DNA from: JBOHER01 sp050701115
Lineage (GTDB): Bacteria; Actinomycetota; Actinomycetes; Mycobacteriales; Pseudonocardiaceae
Assembly: GCA_050701115.1 (NCBI GenBank)
Contig: JBOHER010000150.1
Location: forward strand, 1-17,825
Reading direction: 5' to 3'
DNA: 17,825 nucleotides
This document shows positions 7,014 to 14,591 of this stretch, one piece after another. Position numbers and translations under genes: made by a program. Under the pieces are notes generated by a model that worked only from the letters and a program-made list of their open reading frames with translations, was not told the DNA's origin and searched no databases. Position 1 is the stretch's first letter. Every line of letters begins with the position of its first letter.

Positions 7014-7678
7014 GCGCTCACCCGCTTGCGCTCACCCGGCGGTTGAGCGTCCGGCCGTCGCAGATAGAGTGGGCTCAGCGGAGCGGGGTCACTGCCCGCA
7101 CCGATCGCGGTCGCCCCGGCGAGCACCAGCCCTCGCGGCGTCGGGTACCGGGGTTCGATCGTCTCCAGGCCGAACACGTCGGCATACAACTGCGCGCCGT
7201 ACCCAGCCGCGCGGTGCGCATCGGCCAGGTCCACATCCCCGGGCGGGCTCACCTGTGGTCCTGCCACCCGCACGCCTGCCGCGTCGTAGCGAGCCCAGTA
7301 CACCTCGCGCCTGCGGGCGTCGGTGACCACGAGCAGCTGTTCGCCACCCTCGACCTCGACCGCGATGGCGTCGAGACTGCATACCGGGTATGCGGGGATG
7401 TCCAGGCTGTGCGCGAGCGCGACCGCGGTGACCATGCCCGCGCGCAGCCCGGTGAACGGGCCGGGCCCGACGCCGCACGCGATGGCGTCGAGCTGCCGCA
7501 TGGTCAGGCCCAACTGTCGCAGGGCATCACTCACGTGGGGCATGAGCAGCTCGCCGTGCGCGCGCGGGTTGACCGTGACGCGGGCAGCGAGCACTTCGAG
7601 GTCACCGGAGTGCTTCGGGAGCGACACGACACCTGCGGTCACGGCGGGCGTCGAGGTATCAAGGGCGAGAACCAACAC
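7010..7678 (-). CDS. tsaB: tRNA t6A biosynthesis scaffold protein TsaB
   Basis: Inactive TsaD paralogue that dimerises with TsaD and is required for t6A37 formation. It has 222 residues from the GTG chosen at 7678. It opens LVLALDTSTPAVTAGVV and carries AHGELLMPHVSDAL and the block IACGVGPGPFTGLRAGMVTA typical of TsaB. A TTG at 7687 would add three residues (MSI). I prefer GTG because LVLALDTST at the very N-terminus is usual in the family, but the ribosome binding site (AGG, 10 nt upstream) is weak for both. It lies 71 bp downstream of the TRAP dctM gene on the same strand with no terminator visible. tsaE, often next to these genes, is absent here. Confidence 0.93.
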   Translation of the reverse strand: MLVLALDTSTPAVTAGVVSLPKHSGDLEVLAARVTVNPRAHGELLMPHVSDALRQLGLTMRQLDAIACGVGPGPFTGLRAGMVTAVALAHSLDIPAYPVCSLDAIAVEVEGGEQLLVVTDARRREVYWARYDAAGVRVAGPQVSPPGDVDLADAHRAAGYGAQLYADVFGLETIEPRYPTPRGLVLAGATAIGAGSDPAPLSPLYLRRPDAQPPGERKRVSA

Positions 7679-7749
7679 AATGGACAAGCCTACGACCAGC
7701 CTTTCGCCGTGGCACGCACACCGCCCACCCGATGTTGGTTCAGGGCGGC

Positions 7750-9159
7750 TCAGCCGGGGTCGCCGAACATCTGATCCGGTAGCCAGGTGACGATATCGGG
7801 AACGAAGATCAAGAGCACGATGCCGAGGGCGAGAACGCCAACGTAGGGCAGCGTTCCCCGCAGGATTTCCCGCAGCGGGACCTCAGGCGCGATTCCCTGA
7901 ACCACGTAGAGATTCAGACCTACCGGCGGTGTGATCAGTCCCATTTCCATGTTCAGTGTCATGACGACGCCGAACCAGATGGGATCGAATCCGAGCTGGG
8001 TGATGATCGGGAACAGCACCGGCATCGTGATGAGGATGATCGCGACCGGTGGGATGAAGAATCCCAATACCAGGAACAGCAGATTCATGACCAGGAAGAT
8101 CACCCATCGGTTCACCTCCAGCCCGGCAACGGCCTGCGCCAGCTCCTGGGGCACGCCGAGGAAGCTCATGATCTGGCCGAGGACTGCCGAGAATGCCACG
8201 ATCATCAAGATCATGGTGCTCGTTCTGGTCGTCTCCAGCGCGGCGTCCATGAGCTTTCGGACCGTCACGGAGCGGTAGAGCACCGCGACAATGACGATCG
8301 AGAGCAATGCGCCGACTGCTGCCGCTTCGCTTGGCGTCGTGATGCCGGCATACAGCGCGATGAGTATTCCAGCCATGAGCACGACGAACGGAATCACCTT
8401 GATCAGCAGGGCGAATCGATGCCGCCAGGTGACGGCCTGAACCTCTACGGCGGTGGCGAGTACCCGGCTGGCCGCTGGTCTGCCCGCCTCTCCGCCCGAC
8501 TGGCTGCCCGGGTGCGCGAGCGCGCCGACCAGGTTGCGTCGGTGCCGCCGCACGCGGTGCAAGCTCACCGCGATGAAGATCCACACGCAGAACAGCACGG
8601 TGACCATGGCGCCAGGCCCCACGCCACCGAGGAAAAGCCGACCGATCGACTGTTCGGTCGCGATGCCGTACAGGATCAACGTGACGCTGGGCGGAATAAG
8701 GATGCCCAACGTCCCGCCTGCGGCTATCGCTCCGGTCGCAACCCCGGCCGGGTAGCCACGTTTGAGCATTTCTGGGATGGCGATCCGCCCGATCGCGGCT
8801 GAGGTCGCCGGGCTGGACCCGGTCAAGGCCGCAAAGATCGAACAGGCCACCACCGAGCTCATCGCCAGGCCCCCGCGCAAACGGCCCACCCACGCATGCG
8901 CGGCCTCGAGCAGGTCCTGGCTGGCCTTTGATTGGCCGAAGATCGCTCCCATAAGGATGAACAAGGGGATCGCGAGCAAGGAGAAGCTGTTCAGTGAATC
9001 AAAAACTAAAGTGTTGACATAACCGAACTCTGTTGCGGAGAGGAAGAGCGCGACCGATGTCAGGGCGGTCAAGCCAAGGGCGAACGCTACCGGGATCCCC
9101 AAGGCCAGGAATATCAGCAGAAGGGCGCCGATGATACCACCTATGAGCAGGCTGTTCAC
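7750..9159 (-). CDS. dctM: TRAP transporter large permease (DctM family)
   Basis: Sodium-coupled transport subunit of a tripartite ATP-independent periplasmic transporter. It has 469 residues with about a dozen hydrophobic helices. DctM signatures include GIPVAFALGLTALTSVALF (21-39), AIPLFILMGAIFGQS, GLAMSSVVACSIFAALTGSSPATSAAIG, IPPSVTLILYGI, the repeat-like GITTPSEAAAVGAL, and MGLITPPVGLNLYVVQGI near the end. I chose GTG at 9159 because AAGGAG lies 5 nt upstream and it follows the dctQ TGA by one base; the frame stays open to an ATG at 9195. A polar segment at about residues 205-240 (HRVRRHRRN to about TWRHRFALL) makes a cytoplasmic loop longer than I expect for DctM. Leu51 is a TTA codon. 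Confidence 0.93.
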   Translation of the reverse strand: MNSLLIGGIIGALLLIFLALGIPVAFALGLTALTSVALFLSATEFGYVNTLVFDSLNSFSLLAIPLFILMGAIFGQSKASQDLLEAAHAWVGRLRGGLAMSSVVACSIFAALTGSSPATSAAIGRIAIPEMLKRGYPAGVATGAIAAGGTLGILIPPSVTLILYGIATEQSIGRLFLGGVGPGAMVTVLFCVWIFIAVSLHRVRRHRRNLVGALAHPGSQSGGEAGRPAASRVLATAVEVQAVTWRHRFALLIKVIPFVVLMAGILIALYAGITTPSEAAAVGALLSIVIVAVLYRSVTVRKLMDAALETTRTSTMILMIVAFSAVLGQIMSFLGVPQELAQAVAGLEVNRWVIFLVMNLLFLVLGFFIPPVAIILITMPVLFPIITQLGFDPIWFGVVMTLNMEMGLITPPVGLNLYVVQGIAPEVPLREILRGTLPYVGVLALGIVLLIFVPDIVTWLPDQMFGDPG

Positions 9160-9160
9160 A

Positions 9161-9730
9161 TCAACTCCTTGAACTTGGGCTGGTGGTTCTCTCATCGGTT
9201 TCCTGTTTTTCGGTCGTTCCGGTACGGATCTGTTGAACGACCGACGAAATGACGGTCAGGTACTGCAGCGCGAGCAATGTCATTCCCAGCGGCAGGATCA
9301 AGTGCGGAAACGTAAGGGGTGGATTCCACGCGGTACCGGACCGCCGACCCCGCTCCGTCGTCTCCCACCACTCATCGAAGGCCATCCCGGCCAGCGTCGC
9401 CACGAGAGCGAAGCCCAGAATGGCCGCCGCGAGCCGGATCATGTGCTGAACCTTTTCCGGCAGCCGCACTACGACGAGGTCGATGCCGACGTGATCGCCG
9501 TGCTTGAGGCCGTAGGCAGCTCCGCAGAATGCGGCGAACATCAGAAAGTAAATCGACAGCTCGGTCTGCCACACCGTGGAGGCGCCGAGAATATAGCGCA
9601 AGAGCACGGCATAGGAGATCACCAGCATGGAAAGCAGCACCAGAATTCCGCTGATGTAACCGAAGAGCGCGGACGTGAGATCTATGTATCGGGAAAACGC
9701 GGACGGCCTCCGCGACCGACGATCATCCAT
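9161..9730 (-). CDS. dctQ: TRAP transporter small permease (DctQ family)
   Basis: Small membrane subunit that pairs with DctM. It has 189 residues with four predicted helices: about 20-45 (YISGILVLLSMLVISYAVLL), 60-78, 100-120 (LAAAILGFALVATLAGMAF) and 145-165 (LILPLGMTLLALQYLTV). The segment LGASTVWQTELSIYFLMFAAFCGAAYGLKHGDHVGIDL matches the DctQ pattern of W..E, then GAAYALR.G.HV.VD. The C-terminal tail is hydrophilic. ATG at 9730 follows dctP after a 64-bp gap holding a strong hairpin; the ribosome binding site is weak. Its order between dctP and dctM is standard. Confidence 0.9.
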   Translation of the reverse strand: MDDRRSRRPSAFSRYIDLTSALFGYISGILVLLSMLVISYAVLLRYILGASTVWQTELSIYFLMFAAFCGAAYGLKHGDHVGIDLVVVRLPEKVQHMIRLAAAILGFALVATLAGMAFDEWWETTERGRRSGTAWNPPLTFPHLILPLGMTLLALQYLTVISSVVQQIRTGTTEKQETDERTTSPSSRS

Positions 9731-9756
9731 AGTGTGCTAAACCTCGAGTAGGAAGG

Positions 9757-9788
9757 CCCGGGGGTGACCGATCTCGGCCACCCCCGGG
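9757..9788 (-). terminator. Strong hairpin between dctP and dctQ (attenuator or mRNA stabiliser)
   Basis: CCCGGGGGTG (9757-9766) pairs perfectly with CACCCCCGGG (9779-9788). The interior also pairs as CCGA-TC-TCGG (9768-9777), leaving one A/C mismatch. It begins 6 nt after the dctP stop codon. On the minus strand no T-run follows, so it is not a canonical intrinsic terminator. Structures like this after binding-protein genes usually raise binding-protein mRNA over permease mRNA (inference). Confidence 0.7.
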
Positions 9789-9794
9789 ATCGGT

Positions 9795-10853
9795 TTACCG
9801 ACCTGATGGCTGGCGGGCGAGTTCGATGAGCTCCGCACCATCGGGCACGCTCTTCGAGAAATCTTCCCACACGGGCTGCGCTTCGGTGCGCCACTTCTCG
9901 AATGCCTTATCGTCCATCTGTACTACGTTCACGCCGGCGTCCTTGAATTCCTGCTCTACCCGCAGATCGTCCTGCTCTGATTCGGTGTAGGCAAATTCTT
10001 GGAGCTCCTGTCCCACCTCTTCCATGATCGTCTGCTGCTCCGGTGTCAGCTTGTTGAACTGCTCGGTGCCAATGATGAGTGGCTCGAACATGAACCAGAA
10101 CGTGTTGCCACCGGTGGGCGAGGTGAAGGACTTGACCTGCTCGTGCAGGCGATAGGAGCTGAACGAGGACGTGGAGGTAACGGCGCTGTCCAGTACGCCG
10201 GTCTGCATCGCGCTGTAGATCTCGGACGAGGCAACGCTGGAGATCCCCAGGCCAGCGTTCTCCAACATACGCTCAACCCTCGACCCTGCTGCTCGAGTGA
10301 CCGTTCCTCGTCGTACGTCGTCGGGGGAAACCAGCGGTTGTGCCCCCTTGGTCCCGATCGCGCCCGCGTTCCAGACCCACGTCAGGACCTTTACGCCGTT
10401 CGATTCGGTCATCTCTTCGATGCGCTTTCCGATCTCCGCGTCCTGCCACTTCCTGGCCTCCACGTGGTTACGCACCATGGCGGGCATCAGGGTGATGCTG
10501 AACTCAGGCGCGTCGCCCGATGCGTAGTCGAGTGGGAAGACCGACATGTCGACCGCGCCGCGCGTGATCGCGTCGTACTGCTGTGTCGGATCCTCGATCA
10601 ACGAGTTGCTGGGATAGATCGTGATGTCGACCAGTCCGTCGGTACGTTCGCGCACCTCGTCTGCGAAACGTCGGGCCAGCATCGAGCGAAAGTCGCCCTC
10701 CCCGGTCTGATCGACAGCCGGCCACTGATGCGACAAGCGAAGCGTGATCTTCTCGCCGTCCCCGCCGCTATCCGTTGCCAAGCCGCAGGCCGTGAGCGGC
10801 AAGGCCATCAACAGGGTGCAGGTGGCGGCCAGCCACCGCTTCTTCCGAACCAC
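9795..10853 (-). CDS. dctP: TRAP transporter solute-binding lipoprotein (DctP family)
   Basis: Extracytoplasmic receptor of the TRAP system. It has 352 residues. The signal peptide ends in the lipobox LPLTAC, giving Cys23, as expected for a Gram-positive receptor tethered to the membrane. The mature part begins ITLRLSHQWPAVDQTGEGD. The lobe-2 region VRRGTVTRAAGSRVERMLENAGL holds the Arg-containing motif that in DctP proteins contacts a substrate carboxylate, and SSEIYSAMQTGVLDSA matches the usual P.E.Y.ALQ.G..DG block. It is first in dctP-dctQ-dctM and divergent from a GntR-family gene followed by matB. That context suggests malonate or a related dicarboxylate as ligand, which is inference. 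The start is GTG at 10853 with AAGGGA about 9 nt upstream. Confidence 0.9.
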   Translation of the reverse strand: MVRKKRWLAATCTLLMALPLTACGLATDSGGDGEKITLRLSHQWPAVDQTGEGDFRSMLARRFADEVRERTDGLVDITIYPSNSLIEDPTQQYDAITRGAVDMSVFPLDYASGDAPEFSITLMPAMVRNHVEARKWQDAEIGKRIEEMTESNGVKVLTWVWNAGAIGTKGAQPLVSPDDVRRGTVTRAAGSRVERMLENAGLGISSVASSEIYSAMQTGVLDSAVTSTSSFSSYRLHEQVKSFTSPTGGNTFWFMFEPLIIGTEQFNKLTPEQQTIMEEVGQELQEFAYTESEQDDLRVEQEFKDAGVNVVQMDDKAFEKWRTEAQPVWEDFSKSVPDGAELIELARQPSGR

Positions 10854-10906
10854 GTTGTTCAGTCCCTTCCTGGTGCCTGCGCTGGGTTGCGGCCGAACGT
10901 GCGCGA

Positions 10907-10919
10907 ACCGGTTACCGGT
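10907..10919. promoter_or_regulatory. Palindrome in the dctP leader, candidate operator
   Basis: ACCGGT-T-ACCGGT is a 13-nt near-perfect palindrome about 54 bp upstream of the dctP start. It is nested inside wider 5-bp arms CGAAC (10904-10908) and GTTCG (10920-10924). FadR-type GntR regulators bind short palindromes in the promoters of the genes they control, and the only regulator nearby is the divergent gene at 11002. Assignment as its operator is a guess from position. Confidence 0.35.
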
Positions 10920-10945
10920 GTTCGTGGTAGTGACCCAGCCAATAT

Positions 10946-10973
10946 TTGGACTAGCCTCTAGGAGAGCTATCCT
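10946..10973 (+). promoter_or_regulatory. Candidate promoter of the GntR-matB-carboxyltransferase operon
   Basis: TTGGAC (10946-10951) and TATCCT (10968-10973) are 16 nt apart, with the regulator ATG 29 nt further on. The spacer holds a small inverted repeat, CTCT-AGG-AGAG (10956-10966), which could be an operator. On the opposite strand a TTGACA (10981-10976) could serve a divergent dctP promoter, though no good -10 follows at normal spacing. The 148 bp between dctP and the regulator thus look like a shared, face-to-face control region. Confidence 0.4.
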
Positions 10974-11001
10974 GTTGTCAAGACCCTAGCGGAGGTTGCG
11001 C

Positions 11002-11748
11002 ATGGCCCACCCACCCAAAGCTTCGCGATCACTTCGACCGGTGTCGCGGCCGCGCTTGTACGAACAGCTGGTCGAGCAGTTGTGCGAACACATCAAAGAG
11101 GCGGGCCTGCGGCCCGGAGATCGGCTCCCGCCCGAAAGGGAGCTGGCCTCACAGTTGGGAGTGAGCCGCGTGTCGGTCAGTCAGGCCTTGGTGGCGCTCG
11201 AGGTGCAGGGGATCATCGACGTCAGACACGGCGATGGCGCTGTTCTCCTTGAAACCCGCCCTGAGCAACAAGTAATCGCGGCGCTGCGCGCACACCAGCG
11301 ACGACTTCCGGAGATTCTCGAGGCGCGCGAGGCTCTTGAGGTCAAGCTGGCCGACCTCGCCGCGCGCCGCCGCACCAACGAAGACGTGAGGCGTATCGAT
11401 GAAGCGCTGGCCTTGATGGAATCTGAAATCCGTGCTGGGGCCAGAGGCGAGGCTGGCGATGAACGGTTCCATGCTGCCGTGACCGCCGCCGCCCACTCCA
11501 ACTTGCTCGCCGATCTAATGGCCGAGCTGTCGCCGCTCATTCTGGAAACGCGTATCGAGTCGCTCTCCCAGCCCGACCGGCCCCAGCAGTCACTCAACGG
11601 CCACCGGAGTATCGCCGACGCGATCCGGGTGCAAGACCCGCAGCGAGCGGCCGAGGCCATGCTTCAGCACATTCAGCTGGTCTCCGATGTGGCCGCGCTG
11701 CGGTGGGATGAAGGCGGTCTGCCGACCGATAAGCGGCCTGCGGGCTAG
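11002..11748 (+). CDS. GntR-family transcriptional regulator, FadR (FCD) subfamily
   Basis: DNA-binding repressor or activator with an N-terminal winged helix-turn-helix at about residues 20-88 (LYEQLVEQLCEHIKEAGLRP, then RLPPERELASQLGVSRVSVS, ending RHGDGAVL). The C-terminal helical FCD ligand domain follows, with the metal/ligand His pattern ERFHAAVTAAAHSN and HRSIADAI. It has 248 residues from ATG at 11002, chosen because GGAGG (10991-10995) sits 6 nt upstream; an in-frame TTG at 10996 is too close to that site. It is divergent from the TRAP operon and 46 bp upstream of matB on the same strand, so it probably senses malonate, malonyl-CoA or a related acid and controls both operons. MatR of malonate clusters is also a GntR protein (established); equivalence here is inferred. 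Confidence 0.9.
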   Translation: MAHPPKASRSLRPVSRPRLYEQLVEQLCEHIKEAGLRPGDRLPPERELASQLGVSRVSVSQALVALEVQGIIDVRHGDGAVLLETRPEQQVIAALRAHQRRLPEILEAREALEVKLADLAARRRTNEDVRRIDEALALMESEIRAGARGEAGDERFHAAVTAAAHSNLLADLMAELSPLILETRIESLSQPDRPQQSLNGHRSIADAIRVQDPQRAAEAMLQHIQLVSDVAALRWDEGGLPTDKRPAG

Positions 11749-11794
11749 CGAGAGGCGTTGGCGGAGAGAAAGTCCACGAAGAACAAGAGATCGG

Positions 11795-13258
11795 GTGAAC
11801 GTGCTCTTCCCTGCCCTACAGTGGAGGTCATCCACATCAGCGCTGCGCTTCGGCGATCGCGCCCTAAGCTATGCCGAACTGGCTGACGCCGCAGGGACGA
11901 TCTCGAACCAGCTGCGTTCCCTGTCCACTTCCGGCACCGGCGACGTACGCGTCGCGGTGTACGCAAGCGCCACGATCGAAACCGGTGTCGCTGTGGTGGC
12001 CGCACTGATCGCCGGGGTGCCCGTTGTACCAATCAACCCCAAGATGGGCGAACGGGAGCTCGCGCACATTGTCGCGGACAGCGCCCCCGTGCTGGTGCTG
12101 TCCGAACCGGGAATCTCCCTGCCGTCCGTGCTGTGTTCCATTCCGCGGATGGAGATCGAACTCGACGGAGTAGCCTGCCCGTTGCCTCCGGAACCAGGCG
12201 GCGATACGCCCGCAATGATCGTCTACACCTCCGGCACGACCGGCCCGCCGAAGGGTGTGGTGCTGCCCCGACGGGCAATCGCCAGCACGCTGGACGCACT
12301 CGCCGATGCCTGGGCCTGGACGTCCGAGGACGTAGTGATGCACGCGTTGCCGCTGTTCCACGTGCACGGGCTGATCCTGGGTGTCCTCGGCCCGCTGCGC
12401 AGGGGCGGGAGTGTGCGCCACCTCGGGCGGTTCTCACCGGCCGCGCTCGGCGCCGCGCTGACCGAGGTAGCCGACGAGCGCCCAGTGATGGTGTTCGGCG
12501 TCCCGACGATGTACCACCGGATCGCCGAAGAGGTGGACACCGATCCGGCGCTCGCCAAGGCGCTCGGCGGTGCGCGCCTGCTCGTTTCGGGGTCGGCGGC
12601 GCTGCCGGTGCATGACCACCAGCGAATCACCGCCGCCACCGGGCAGCGGGTCGTCGAACGCTATGGGATGACCGAGACGCTGATGAACACCAGCGTGCCG
12701 GCCGACGGCGAGCGCAAGCCAGGGACCGTCGGGGTGCCGTTGCGCGGTGTGGACCTCCGGCTGGTCGACGAGGGCGGTCAACCGATCGAGGCCAAGGACG
12801 GGCAGACGGTCGGCGAGATCCAGGTGCGGGGTCTGAACCTGTTCACCGAGTACCTCAACCGCCCGGACGCGACCGCCGATGCGTTCGACGGTGACTGGTT
12901 TCGCACCGGCGACGTGGCCACCAGGGACGCCGACGGCTACCTGCGCATCGTCGGCCGGAAGGCGACCGATCTGATCAAGAGCGGCGGGTACAAAATCGGA
13001 GCGGGCGAGATCGAGAACGTACTTCTCGAGCACCCGTCGGTCGCGGAGGTGGCGGTGACCGGCGAGCCGGACGCGGATCTCGGCGAGCGCATCGTGGCCT
13101 GGGTCGTGCCTGCGGGCGAGCGCCCCGCCGCCGAAGAACTGGCCGACCATGTAGCGCGGCTGCTATCCCCGCACAAGCGACCCAGGGTGGTGCGATTCCT
13201 GGACACCTTGCCACGCAATGAGATGGGCAAGGTCATGAAGCGAGCCCTCGATGGCTGA
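11795..13258 (+). CDS. matB: Malonyl-CoA synthetase (malonate-CoA ligase, MatB)
   Basis: Acyl-adenylating enzyme converting malonate, ATP and CoA to malonyl-CoA. It has 487 residues from GTG at 11795, close to known actinobacterial MatB lengths; the frame is open further upstream but overlaps the regulator. The N-terminus VNVLFPALQ, then ALRFGDRALSYAEL, is MatB-like. Motifs are the ATP loop YTSGTTGPPKG (144-154), VERYGMTETLMNTS (287-300, where the Arg before YGMTE is tied to malonate binding in characterised MatB), FRTGD (369-373), hinge GRKATDLIKSGGYKIGAGE (387-405) and catalytic Lys479 in NEMGKVMKR. The short length argues against a long-chain acyl-CoA ligase. It overlaps the carboxyltransferase gene by 8 bp, so the two are coupled. 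Confidence 0.92.
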   Translation: MNVLFPALQWRSSTSALRFGDRALSYAELADAAGTISNQLRSLSTSGTGDVRVAVYASATIETGVAVVAALIAGVPVVPINPKMGERELAHIVADSAPVLVLSEPGISLPSVLCSIPRMEIELDGVACPLPPEPGGDTPAMIVYTSGTTGPPKGVVLPRRAIASTLDALADAWAWTSEDVVMHALPLFHVHGLILGVLGPLRRGGSVRHLGRFSPAALGAALTEVADERPVMVFGVPTMYHRIAEEVDTDPALAKALGGARLLVSGSAALPVHDHQRITAATGQRVVERYGMTETLMNTSVPADGERKPGTVGVPLRGVDLRLVDEGGQPIEAKDGQTVGEIQVRGLNLFTEYLNRPDATADAFDGDWFRTGDVATRDADGYLRIVGRKATDLIKSGGYKIGAGEIENVLLEHPSVAEVAVTGEPDADLGERIVAWVVPAGERPAAEELADHVARLLSPHKRPRVVRFLDTLPRNEMGKVMKRALDG

Positions 13259-14591
13259 CCTGTTGCCCGCACGCGAGGTGATCGGGGCACTGGCCACCGA
13301 CTTCACCGAGCTGAAGGTGGACCTGCCGGAGGCCAGCGGGTCCGATGGCCCGATCGGGTGGGATGGCTATGACGACGCCAAGGCTCGTGCAGTCGAGCGA
13401 ACCGGCGAGCGCGAGTCGGTGGTGTGCGGCATCGGCCGGGTCGGCGCGACCGAGGCGATGCTGATCTGCTTCGAATTCGGGTTCCTGGGCGGCTCGGTCG
13501 GTGGGCACACCGGGCTGCTGGTCGAGGCGGCCTTCGAGCGTGCCGGGCAGCTCCGGGTGCCGGTGGTGTCGCTGATCGCCACCGGTGGCAGCCGGATGCA
13601 GGAGGGCATGCGCGCGCTGTCCCAGCTGCATCGGATGGCGCGGGCCAGCGACGCGGTGCGGGCAACCGGGCTGCCGCAGATCGCGGTGCTGCGCGATCCG
13701 ACCACTGGGGGCGGCTGGGCGACCCTGGGCGCGGGGGCGGACGTGACGCTGGCGCTGCACGGCGCGCAGGTGGGCTTCGCAGGCTCGCGGGTGCGTCCGC
13801 ACGGCGATGCCTATGCCTACTCCGCTGAGAGCCAGCTCGAGACCGGCCATGTTGACCAACTCCTCGAACCGGAGCAGTTGCCGCACGCGCTGAGCCGGTG
13901 GCTGACCCTGCTCACCTCGGGCACCCCGGAGCCTGCTGACGTTCCCGATGCACTCGGCGCCCATACCGATCTGCCGGAGAGCGGATGGGATGCGGTGCAG
14001 CGCGCCCGCCGCTGCGAGCGTCCGCGTGCGCAGCTGTACCTGGACGCGTACTTCGACTGGCGGGAGGACATCAGCGGCGACCGGTGCGGCGACGTCGATC
14101 CCGGCGTGCTGTGCGGGTTCGGACTCCGTGACGGCAGAACGATCGCCTATGCCGCGCAATGCGGCACGGCGACGCACCCTGCCGGATTCCGGACGGCAGC
14201 AAGGCTCGTGCGGCTGGCGGATCGGTTGGGCTTCCCGGTCCTCACCTTGGTGGACACGCCCGGTGCGGCGAATGACGCCGCGGCGGAACGCGCGGGCGTT
14301 GGTGCCGCGATCGCGGAGCTCTTCGGCGCCATCGCGGGAGCGCGGGTGCCGATCACCACACTGGTCATCGGTGAAGGTGGCTCCGGTGGCGCGCTCGCCT
14401 TCGCCGCCCCGGGCCGAACCTGGGCCACGACGGACAGCTACTTCTCCGTGACGGCACCAGAACCGGCCGCCGCCATTCTCAAACGCGATCCGGACCAGGT
14501 CCCAGCCACCGCCAATCAACTGCACCTCCGCCCACAGGACGTCGTCGACCTCGGCGTCGCGGAGGGCATCGTGCCCCGCCCTCGTGCGTGA
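13251..14591 (+). CDS. Fused beta-alpha acyl-CoA carboxyltransferase (AccD-AccA type)
   Basis: A 446-residue crotonase-fold protein. Residues about 35-215 match the AccD (beta) half: FEFGFLGGSVGG (74-85), ATGGSRMQEGM (110-120), DPTTGGGWATLG (149-160), GFAGSRV (175-181). Residues about 255-445 match the AccA (alpha) half: DTPGAA (335-340), GEGGSGGAL (374-382), YFSVTAPEPAAAIL (397-410) and GVAEGIVP. The oxyanion-hole glycines of both halves are present. The four-Cys zinc ribbon of bacterial AccD is missing, and there is no biotin attachment site or biotin carboxylase here or nearby. The ATG lies inside the end of matB. Known homologues either move CO2 between biotin and acyl-CoA or, in malonate decarboxylase MdcD/MdcE, decarboxylate malonyl thioesters directly. 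With matB and a TRAP importer, a malonyl-CoA decarboxylase or transcarboxylase role is my inference; an acetyl-CoA carboxylase subunit is the alternative. Confidence 0.88.
   Translation: MADLLPAREVIGALATDFTELKVDLPEASGSDGPIGWDGYDDAKARAVERTGERESVVCGIGRVGATEAMLICFEFGFLGGSVGGHTGLLVEAAFERAGQLRVPVVSLIATGGSRMQEGMRALSQLHRMARASDAVRATGLPQIAVLRDPTTGGGWATLGAGADVTLALHGAQVGFAGSRVRPHGDAYAYSAESQLETGHVDQLLEPEQLPHALSRWLTLLTSGTPEPADVPDALGAHTDLPESGWDAVQRARRCERPRAQLYLDAYFDWREDISGDRCGDVDPGVLCGFGLRDGRTIAYAAQCGTATHPAGFRTAARLVRLADRLGFPVLTLVDTPGAANDAAAERAGVGAAIAELFGAIAGARVPITTLVIGEGGSGGALAFAAPGRTWATTDSYFSVTAPEPAAAILKRDPDQVPATANQLHLRPQDVVDLGVAEGIVPRPRA

Noticed and set aside
9999..10961. Plus-strand open frame of 320 codons opposite dctP
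   Set aside because: Shadow of dctP that also runs into the divergent promoter region.
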